This document shows, in pieces, positions 1 to 4,414 of a DNA stretch of 5,385 nt (positions are counted from its first letter, which is position 1; each line of letters begins with the position of its first letter). This DNA is from an uncultured Limnohabitans sp. Its GTDB lineage: Bacteria; Pseudomonadota; Gammaproteobacteria; Burkholderiales; Burkholderiaceae_C. The notes under the pieces are model-generated. The model was not told the DNA's origin, ran no database searches, and worked only from the letters and a program-made list of their open reading frames with translations. The stretch lies in the NCBI RefSeq assembly GCF_937889215.1, contig NZ_CALBEX010000116.1, forward strand, positions 1 to 5,385, read 5' to 3'. The position numbers were made by a program, and so were the translations under genes.

Positions 1-75
1 CAGGCCCTGATCACTTGCTTGCGCGTGGACCGCCGGGTTGAAGTGGAAGTCATGGGCATGCAGCCACAAAGCTGA
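1..75 (+). CDS. C-terminal end of an OmpA-family outer-membrane/peptidoglycan-binding protein (partial)
   Basis: Only the last 24 codons and the TGA stop (73-75) are in the window; the 5' part lies to the left. The residues read QALITCLRVDRRVEVEVMGM and then PQS. The core DRRVEVEV is the typical final strand of the OmpA-like C-terminal domain, where family members usually show NRRVE(I/V)EV near the end. This domain binds the diaminopimelate of peptidoglycan and tethers the outer membrane to the wall. The N-terminal part, either a beta-barrel or a lipoprotein anchor, cannot be judged here. The gene is followed directly by tandem hairpins ending in a terminator, so it is the last gene of its transcription unit. 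The family call rests on one short motif and could also fit other OmpA-domain proteins such as Pal-like or MotB-like ones. Confidence 0.72.
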   Translation, partial: QALITCLRVDRRVEVEVMGMQPQS

Positions 76-83
76 AGCCCCTG

Positions 84-108
84 CGCCCGCCTGCGCAGCA
101 GGCGGGCG
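84..108. repeat. GC-rich perfect hairpin just after the OmpA-type gene
   Basis: Bases 84-94 pair perfectly with 98-108 around a three-base loop (GCA), giving an 11-bp almost all-GC stem that starts 8 bases after the stop codon. It abuts the terminator hairpin that begins at 110. It has no T-tract of its own, so it is more likely a 3'-end stabiliser or an accessory part of the terminator than a terminator itself. Confidence 0.7.
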
Positions 109-109
109 T

Positions 110-148
110 AAAGCCCGCACACAGTCTTTGTGTGCGGGCTTTGTTTTG
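110..148 (+). terminator. Rho-independent terminator for the OmpA-type gene, possibly bidirectional
   Basis: Bases 110-123 (AAAGCCCGCACACA) pair perfectly with 129-142 around a five-base loop (GTCTT), a 14-bp stem followed by GTTTTG. This is a convincing intrinsic terminator for the rightward gene ending at 75. The lipoprotein gene running left ends at 154, so the same hairpin probably stops its transcript too. On that strand the stem itself ends in a short CTTTA run, so termination there would be weaker. Confidence 0.82.
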
Positions 149-153
149 CCTGT

Positions 154-384
154 TTATTTGGCTTTTTTGATCTCGTGACCGATCACGCCACCGACCGCCG
201 CACCGCCCAGGGCACCAGTCGGGCTGCCACCGGTCAAGATCGAGCCACCAATGGCCCCTACACCTGCGCCAATGGCGGTGCTCTTTTCTTGTGGCGTCAT
301 GCCCGCGCAGGCGGCCAGGGCGAAAGAGGCAGCGAGCAGCAGGCTCACAGCTGAAATTCGGATCATTGGATGGGGTGTGTGCAT
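154..384 (-). CDS. OsmB-like glycine-zipper lipoprotein
   Basis: A 76-residue envelope lipoprotein. Residues 1-25 form a signal peptide with a hydrophobic core (residues 12-25), and the lipobox is L23-A24-A25-C26, so Cys26 would be lipidated after cleavage by signal peptidase II. Residue 27 is Ala, not Asp, which favours outer-membrane sorting by the E. coli rule. The mature part is a glycine zipper: TAIGAGVGAIGG (36-47), then GALGGAAVGGVIGHE (57-71) and a Lys-rich tail. Order, length and the phrase GGAAVGGVIGH closely match E. coli OsmB (about 72 residues), an osmotically and stationary-phase induced lipoprotein whose biochemical role is unclear. I chose the ATG at 384 because AAGGA lies eight bases upstream; the Met at residue 7 lacks such a site. 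The gene stands alone between the terminator hairpin and a divergent promoter region. Annotation pipelines may call it only a glycine-zipper 2TM protein. Confidence 0.85.
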   Translation of the reverse strand: MHTPHPMIRISAVSLLLAASFALAACAGMTPQEKSTAIGAGVGAIGGSILTGGSPTGALGGAAVGGVIGHEIKKAK

Positions 385-392
385 GGTTAGAT

Positions 393-397
393 TCCTT
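393..397 (-). promoter_or_regulatory. Shine-Dalgarno site of the OsmB-like gene
   Basis: AAGGA on the minus strand ends eight bases before the ATG at 384. It decides the start in favour of the 76-residue form over the inner Met. It is also the only well-placed ribosome-binding site in the window, which contrasts with the other genes here. Confidence 0.7.
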
Positions 398-542
398 GTC
401 TTGAAAATGAATGCCTGGCCTGTGCCCGCGCCACCATGGCACCAGCTCAGCCAGAATCTTCAAGATAGAAGAGCGCCTCAGCTCAGTCTGTCCGGCGCAC
501 CACACACAGGCGTGTCCACACCGGTGGCGCGCAGCCACTTCC

Positions 543-548
543 TATAAT
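543..548 (+). promoter_or_regulatory. Consensus -10 hexamer (TATAAT) six bases before the gloC start
   Basis: A perfect TATAAT is separated from the ATG at 555 by only TTGCCC. Transcription normally begins about seven bases past the hexamer, which puts the predicted +1 on or next to the A of the ATG. There is no Shine-Dalgarno sequence, so a leaderless mRNA is the simplest reading. No good TTGACA match lies at 16-18 bases spacing. A short inverted repeat (GTGGC 524-528 and GCCAC 534-538) lies just upstream of the hexamer, overlapping the spacer. Confidence 0.65.
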
Positions 549-554
549 TTGCCC

Positions 555-1196
555 ATGCTCCAATACCAAACCATCCCCGTTACGCCCTTCCAGCAAAACT
601 GCTCCTTGGTCTGGGACGACCAGAGCCGTCAGGCGGCGGTGGTCGATCCGGGCGGCGATCTTGATTTGATCTTGGGGGCCGTTCAGCAGCATGGCCTCAA
701 GCTCGAACAAATCTGGATCACCCACGGCCACCTGGACCACGCCTCGGGCACCGCCGACCTGGCGGAGCAGCTGGGCGGTTTGCCCATCGTGGGGCCGCAC
801 CCCGCAGACCAGTTCTGGATCGATGGTTTGCCGCAGGCCGCTGCGGCTTATGGCTTTCCGCCCGCACGGGTGTTCAAGCCCACGCGCTGGCTGGCCGATG
901 GCGACACCGTCACGCTGGGGGCGCACACCTTGCAGGTGCGCCACTGCCCGGGCCACACACCCGGCCATGTGGTGTTTTATTCGCCCGACATCAAGCGTGC
1001 TTTTGTGGGCGATGTGCTGTTTGCCGGCAGCATTGGCCGCACCGATTTTCCGCAAGGCAACCACGACGACCTGATCGCCAGCATCACCGAGCGCCTGTGG
1101 CCCATGGGCAACGACACGGTGTTCATTCCCGGCCATGGCCCCGAAAGCACTTTCGGGCGTGAGCGGCAAAGCAACCCTTATGTCGGCGGGACCTGA
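555..1196 (+). CDS. gloC: YcbL/GloC-type metallo-beta-lactamase-fold hydrolase (glyoxalase II class)
   Basis: A 213-residue cytosolic metallohydrolase of the glyoxalase II branch of the metallo-beta-lactamase superfamily. E. coli GloC (YcbL, about 215 residues) hydrolyses S-lactoylglutathione, the second step of methylglyoxal detoxification. All metal ligands are present: the HGHLDH motif at residues 57-62 (His57, His59, Asp61, His62), His134 in CPGHTPGH, Asp153 in GDVLF and His194 in IPGHGP. The start (residues 1-20, with IPVTPFQQNCSLVW) and the segment GRTDFPQGNHDDLI match the YcbL family along its length. There is no separate C-terminal glutathione-binding domain as in the classical longer GloB, which is normal for this type. 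The frame is open further upstream (ATG at 411), but those residues do not resemble the family, so the start is set at 555. The gene is monocistronic and ends 12 bases from the convergent peptidase gene. Substrate is inferred from family. Confidence 0.92.
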   Translation: MLQYQTIPVTPFQQNCSLVWDDQSRQAAVVDPGGDLDLILGAVQQHGLKLEQIWITHGHLDHASGTADLAEQLGGLPIVGPHPADQFWIDGLPQAAAAYGFPPARVFKPTRWLADGDTVTLGAHTLQVRHCPGHTPGHVVFYSPDIKRAFVGDVLFAGSIGRTDFPQGNHDDLIASITERLWPMGNDTVFIPGHGPESTFGRERQSNPYVGGT

Positions 1197-1208
1197 TCGG
1201 TCCTCTTC

Positions 1209-2081
1209 TTATCCGCGGCGGGCTCGCTCGTACAAGCTTTGCACCTTGGGCAGGTTGGCTTGTAATTCCTGAATGCGGTTGGCCCCGCTGGGGTGTGTGC
1301 TCAAAAAAGAGGGGCTGCCGTTGCCGCTGGCCGCTTGCATCTTTTGCCACAGGCTCACACTCGCCTCGGGCCTGAAGCCGCCACGGGCAGCAATTTCCAA
1401 GCCCACCAAATCCGATTCGGTCTCGTCGTCCCGGCTGTACTTGAGTGTCAACAACTGGGTGCCCAAGTTGGCTGCGGCATCGCCCAAAGATCCCAAGCCC
1501 AAAAGCTGCGAGGCGATCGACAAACCCAAGCTGGTGGCCTGGCTTTTGGCCAAGCGCTCACGGGCGTGTTCGCGCAGGGCGTGCGCCATCTCATGGCCCA
1601 TGATCATGGCCACTTCGTCATCGTTCAACTTCAGTTGCGCCAAGATGCCGGTATAGAAGGCGATCTTGCCGCCCGGCATGCACCAAGCGTTGATCTGTTG
1701 GCTGCCGATCAGGTTGACCTGCCACTTCCAATCGCGCGAACGCGGGTTCCACTGCGCGGTGTGGGGAATGAGCTTTTGGGCAATGCTGTGCAGGCGCTGC
1801 AGCTGCGGGTCGTTGTCGGGGGCCAGGGCCCCTTTTTGGCGGGCCTCGCTCAGCACCTGCGCGTATTGCTGGCGAGCCGAATTTTCCAGCGTCTCGGCCG
1901 GCACCAGTTTGCGCAAACCGGAAGACGAGCCGACATCCACCTGGGCCAAGGCCGAGCCTGCTGCGCCCGCACCGGCTGCCAAGAGGAACGTTCGCCGGGC
2001 TTGCCAGCGAGGCGATGTAGGAGCCGCTGCGCTGGCTTCTGCGTGAGGGGCGGAGGTTTTGAGGTTGCAAATAAAACACAT
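1209..2081 (-). CDS. M48-family zinc metallopeptidase with a twin-arginine signal
   Basis: A 290-residue secreted zinc endopeptidase related to the BepA/LoiP/Oma1 group. The N-terminus carries a twin-arginine signal: ARRTFLLAAG (28-37), an Ala/Gly-rich core and a probable cleavage site after ALA46, so the folded enzyme should be exported to the periplasm by Tat. The catalytic motif HEMAH is at 163-167 (His163 and His167 bind zinc, Glu164 is catalytic). The third ligand is probably Glu220 in the ETESD motif after YSRDD. The family's late STHPSGANRI motif is at 261-270. A stretch rich in Leu, Ala and Gly (184-212) follows the active-site helix. No lipobox and no TPR domain are present, so it is smaller than BepA. 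Relatives degrade misfolded or mislocalised envelope proteins. The start is the ATG at 2081, with a TTG at 2090 possible. It diverges from ampG and converges on gloC. Substrate unknown. Confidence 0.9.
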   Translation of the reverse strand: MCFICNLKTSAPHAEASAAAPTSPRWQARRTFLLAAGAGAAGSALAQVDVGSSSGLRKLVPAETLENSARQQYAQVLSEARQKGALAPDNDPQLQRLHSIAQKLIPHTAQWNPRSRDWKWQVNLIGSQQINAWCMPGGKIAFYTGILAQLKLNDDEVAMIMGHEMAHALREHARERLAKSQATSLGLSIASQLLGLGSLGDAAANLGTQLLTLKYSRDDETESDLVGLEIAARGGFRPEASVSLWQKMQAASGNGSPSFLSTHPSGANRIQELQANLPKVQSLYERARRG

Positions 2082-2090
2082 GGTCCACAA

Positions 2091-2096
2091 ATCATA
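2091..2096 (-). promoter_or_regulatory. -10-like hexamer (TATGAT) of the M48 peptidase gene
   Basis: On the minus strand TATGAT (five of six consensus bases) lies nine bases before the ATG at 2081, giving a predicted +1 only about two or three bases before the start codon. No Shine-Dalgarno sequence is seen. The -35 region is poor. A TTG at 2090 in the same frame would lie upstream of the predicted +1, which favours the ATG at 2081. Confidence 0.45.
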
Positions 2097-2190
2097 ACGA
2101 ATGCAGCGGGTTTTGACGCCTTGCCGCCGGGCGATGCGTTAGCAAATGTCACCGGCGATGACGGGCACAGTCGCCGAATGCGCTGCAGTT

Positions 2191-2196
2191 GATAAT
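2191..2196 (+). promoter_or_regulatory. -10-like hexamer (GATAAT) six bases before the ampG start
   Basis: GATAAT (five of six consensus bases) is followed by CCGCAG and then the ATG at 2203. The spacing is identical to that before gloC. There is no Shine-Dalgarno sequence and no clear -35. If this is the promoter, the in-frame ATGs at 2146 and 2158 are outside the transcript and the protein starts at 2203. Confidence 0.5.
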
Positions 2197-2202
2197 CCGC
2201 AG

Positions 2203-3582
2203 ATGTCCGATCCTGCCCTCTCTGCTGCCCCCAACAACAACGCGCCGCCCGCCACCGTGCGCACTTGGCGCGAGGCGCTGCGCCTGTATTTGCAGCCCGC
2301 CAGCTTGCGCATGCTGGCGCTGGGTTTTGCGGCGGGCTTGCCGCTGCTGCTGGTGCTGGGCACGCTCAGTTTCCGGCTGCGCGAGGCGGGCATTGACCGC
2401 AGCACCATCGGTTACCTCAGCTGGGTCGGGCTGGCGTATGGCGTGAAATGGTTGTGGGCTCCCTTGGTCGACCGCCTGCCGATTCCCTGGCTCACGCGTC
2501 AGTTGGGGCGCAGGCGCAGTTGGTTGCTTTTGTCTCAGCTCGCCATTGCGCTCGGGCTGGTGGGCATGGCCCTGAACGACCCTTCGCAACTGCTCGGCCC
2601 TTTGGTCGCTTGCGCTTTGGCCGTGGCCATCGCTTCGGCCACGCAAGACATCGCGCTGGACGCTTACCGCATCGAGTCGGCCGAGGTGAACGCCCAAGCC
2701 GCCTTGGCGGCCAGTTACCAAACGGGTTACCGCTTGGCCATGATCTGGGCCGGGGCGGGGGTGTTGTGGGTGGCGGCCTTTGTCCAAGGTGAGCAAGCCA
2801 CGGGTTACGCCCAATCGGCTTGGCAAGCGGCTTATCTGGTCATGGCGCTGAGCATGCTACCGGGCATGTGGGTGGTGCTGGCCTCGCCCGAGCCGGTGCC
2901 CGCGCCCTTTGCGCCAGCACGCAATGTGGCCGAGTGGCTCAAGGGTGCGGTGCTCGAGCCCTTTGCCGATTTTTGGTTGCGTTACCGCTGGCAAGCGGTG
3001 CTGCTGTTGGCGCTGATTGCGGTCTACCGCATCTCCGACGTGGTCATGGGCATCATGGCCAACCCGTTTTATGTGGACATGGGCTTCACCAAAAGCGAAG
3101 TGGCCAGCGTGACCAAGGTCTACGGCATCGTCATGACCCTGGTGGGCGCGTTTGTGGGCGGCGTGCTGTCGGCGCGGTTGGGCGTGATGCGCGTGCTCAT
3201 GCTGGGCGCGGCTTTGAGTGCGGCCAGCAATTTGCTGTTTGTCTGGCTCAGCGGCGTGGGCCACGACGTGCAGGCGCTGGTCTGGGTCATTTCGGCCGAC
3301 AACCTGGCCAGCGGCATTGCGTCGGCTGCGTTCATTGCTTATTTGTCGTCGCTGACCAACATCAGCTATTCGGCCACGCAATACGCCCTGCTCAGCTCCA
3401 TGATGCTGCTGCTGCCCAAGTTCATCGCCGGGTTTTCGGGCGACTATGTGGATGCGCATGGCTACGCCAGCTTCTTCACGGCCACCGCTTGGTTGGGTTT
3501 GCCCGTGCTGGTGTTGGTAGCGTTGGCGTCAAGGGTGCACGCGAACAAGCCGCCCACCCAAAAGTTGTCACCCCGGGCTTGA
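2203..3582 (+). CDS. ampG: AmpG-family muropeptide permease (MFS)
   Basis: A 459-residue inner-membrane transporter that imports GlcNAc-anhydroMurNAc muropeptides into the cytoplasm for wall recycling, using the proton-motive force. About twelve membrane segments are visible, starting near residues 37, 68, 106, 129, 175, 208, 264, 303, 327, 356, 390 and 420. AmpG hallmarks occur in order: LGFAAGLPLLL (40-50), VGLAYGVKWLWAPLVDR (75-91), GRRRSWLL (102-109), SATQDIALDAYR (145-156), EPFADFW (252-258), the TKVYGIVMTLVGAFVGG stretch (304-320), SATQYALLSS (390-399) and YVDAHGYASFF (415-425). E. coli AmpG is about 491 residues and has an extra C-terminal membrane pair that is missing here. In-frame ATGs at 2146 and 2158 would add 19 or 15 residues with no membrane or family character, so 2203 is preferred. 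No ampC or ampR is in the window, so a beta-lactamase link cannot be claimed. Confidence 0.9.
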   Translation: MSDPALSAAPNNNAPPATVRTWREALRLYLQPASLRMLALGFAAGLPLLLVLGTLSFRLREAGIDRSTIGYLSWVGLAYGVKWLWAPLVDRLPIPWLTRQLGRRRSWLLLSQLAIALGLVGMALNDPSQLLGPLVACALAVAIASATQDIALDAYRIESAEVNAQAALAASYQTGYRLAMIWAGAGVLWVAAFVQGEQATGYAQSAWQAAYLVMALSMLPGMWVVLASPEPVPAPFAPARNVAEWLKGAVLEPFADFWLRYRWQAVLLLALIAVYRISDVVMGIMANPFYVDMGFTKSEVASVTKVYGIVMTLVGAFVGGVLSARLGVMRVLMLGAALSAASNLLFVWLSGVGHDVQALVWVISADNLASGIASAAFIAYLSSLTNISYSATQYALLSSMMLLLPKFIAGFSGDYVDAHGYASFFTATAWLGLPVLVLVALASRVHANKPPTQKLSPRA

Positions 3583-3594
3583 CCCTGGGATAAC
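3564..3594. repeat. Degenerate hairpin repeat overlapping the ampG 3' end
   Basis: CCCGGG (3572-3577) can pair with CCC-T-GGG (3583-3589, one bulged T) around the loop CTTGA, and the outer GTT (3564-3566) pairs with AAC (3592-3594). The core CACCCCGGGCTTGACCC resembles a class of short dispersed intergenic palindromes common in proteobacterial chromosomes; that match is from memory and other copies are not in this window. The element supplies the last six codons and the stop of ampG. It may also act as a weak terminator, although no T-tract follows. Confidence 0.45.
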
Positions 3595-3637
3595 AAACCG
3601 TTGAGCGCATGGATGAGCCATTGTTGGACGCCCCGAA

Positions 3638-3652
3638 TTTACCCAGATTTAC
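3638..3652. promoter_or_regulatory. CpxR-type operator upstream of the response regulator
   Basis: TTTAC (3638-3642), five bases, TTTAC (3648-3652). On the minus strand this reads GTAAATCTGGGTAAA, an exact match to the known CpxR consensus GTAAA-N5-GTAAA. It ends 44 bases before the ATG of the response regulator at 3697 and stands out as an AT-rich patch in a GC-rich genome. The position suggests that the regulator controls its own operon. Confidence 0.62.
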
Positions 3653-3684
3653 ACAACCGACACGCCCAGCGCTTGCAAAAAGGC

Positions 3685-3690
3685 GATGAT
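3685..3690 (+). promoter_or_regulatory. Weak -10-like hexamer (GATGAT) before the response-regulator gene
   Basis: GATGAT (four of six consensus bases) lies six bases before the ATG at 3697, the same spacing as at gloC and ampG. No -35 match is present; with a 17-base spacer the -35 slot would be 3662-3667, so the CpxR-type box would end ten bases upstream of it. That arrangement fits activator-dependent transcription, but the hexamer alone is weak evidence. Confidence 0.25.
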
Positions 3691-3696
3691 CCAACC

Positions 3697-4410
3697 ATGC
3701 AACAACTCTTGATGATCGAAGACGATGTTCGCCTCGCGGGCATGGTGGCGGACTACTTGGGGCAAAACGGGTTCGATGTGGCCCACGCGCCCGATGCCCA
3801 AAGCGGTTTGGCGCGTTTGCAAAACCCGGGCATCGAGTTGGTGTTGTTGGACCTGATGCTGCCCGACATGGATGGCCTGCAGGTTTGCCAGCGCATCCGC
3901 GCCCTGCCCGGCAGCTCGGGCCAAGTGCCGGTGCTCATGCTCACCGCCAAAGGCGATCCGATGGACCGCATCATCGGCCTGGAAATGGGCGCCGACGATT
4001 ACCTGCCCAAGCCCTTTGAGCCCCGCGAATTGCTGGCCCGCATCAAAGCCATTTTGCGACGCCACAACACCGGCAACACTACCGGCCATGACACGACCCA
4101 AAAGCTGCTGCAATTTGGCTCGCTCGAGATCGACCGCGACGCCCGCCGCGTCAGCGTCAAAGGCCAAGACTGCGAGCTGACCTCTTACCAATACGACCTG
4201 TTGGTGGCGCTGGCCGAACGCGCGGGTCGCGTGCTCACGCGAGACCAAATCATGGAAGCCGTGCGCGGCCGTGAACTCGAAGCGTTTGACCGCTCGATCG
4301 ACGTGCACATGGGCCGCATCCGCGCCGCCATCGAGGCCGACCCCAAAGCCCCCCAGCGCATCCTGACGGTGCGCGGTGTGGGCTATGTGTTTGCCCGCCA
4401 GCAAGACTGA
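3697..4410 (+). CDS. OmpR/CpxR-type response regulator
   Basis: A 237-residue cytosolic DNA-binding response regulator. The receiver domain (about 3-120) has the acidic pair Asp9-Asp10, phosphoacceptor Asp52 in LLDLMLPDMDG, Thr83 in MLTAKG and Lys105 in LPKPFEPREL. A linker (about 122-137) precedes an OmpR-type winged helix (about 138-234) with ELTSYQYDLL (160-169), GRVLTRDQIMEAVRGRE (177-193), the recognition-helix region DRSIDVHMGRIR (198-209) and the wing VRGVGYVF (225-232). The phrases LGLELGADDYLPKPF and FDRxIDxHxxxxR in E. coli CpxR have close counterparts here; RstA is a second possibility. The frame is open from 3601, but the receiver fold begins at MQQLLMIEDD, so 3697 is the start. 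AAGG is 13 bases upstream, too far for a normal Shine-Dalgarno site. The gene is followed after four bases by its kinase. A CpxR-type box just upstream supports both a CpxR-like specificity and autoregulation. Confidence 0.9.
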   Translation: MQQLLMIEDDVRLAGMVADYLGQNGFDVAHAPDAQSGLARLQNPGIELVLLDLMLPDMDGLQVCQRIRALPGSSGQVPVLMLTAKGDPMDRIIGLEMGADDYLPKPFEPRELLARIKAILRRHNTGNTTGHDTTQKLLQFGSLEIDRDARRVSVKGQDCELTSYQYDLLVALAERAGRVLTRDQIMEAVRGRELEAFDRSIDVHMGRIRAAIEADPKAPQRILTVRGVGYVFARQQD

Positions 4411-4414
4411 ACCC

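Noticed and set aside
427..531. Nine-base inverted repeat CGCGCCACC (427-435) and GGTGGCGCG (523-531)
   Set aside because: The arms are 87 bases apart in GC-rich spacer DNA and have no clear relation to either promoter; chance is a fair explanation.
411..554. In-frame extension of the gloC frame to an ATG at 411
   Set aside because: The extra 48 residues do not resemble the YcbL family, they cover the divergent promoter region, and TATAAT lies inside them.
1140..1157. Perfect inverted repeat CCCGAAAG-CA-CTTTCGGG near the end of gloC
   Set aside because: It lies inside the conserved coding segment for GHGPESTFGRE, has a two-base loop and no T-tract on either strand, so it is not a credible terminator.
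483..1169. Long open frame antisense to gloC
   Set aside because: High-GC codon bias creates such frames. The product has no family resemblance, while the opposite strand encodes a complete enzyme with all catalytic residues.
2082..2090. TTG at 2090 as start of the M48 gene
   Set aside because: It adds only three residues, has no ribosome-binding site, and would lie upstream of the predicted transcription start.
1293..2192. Long open frame on the plus strand over the M48 gene
   Set aside because: Antisense shadow: no recognisable domains, and it spans the divergent promoter region.
2820..3593. Second plus-strand open frame within ampG
   Set aside because: The composition (Gly, Arg, Ala, His-rich without membrane segments) is typical of an out-of-frame reading of a GC-rich gene; the AmpG frame is clearly the coding one.
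3601..3696. In-frame ATG at 3601 as start of the response regulator
   Set aside because: The 32 added residues do not fit a receiver domain, whose first strand starts at MQQLLMIEDD, and the CpxR-type box lies within this stretch.
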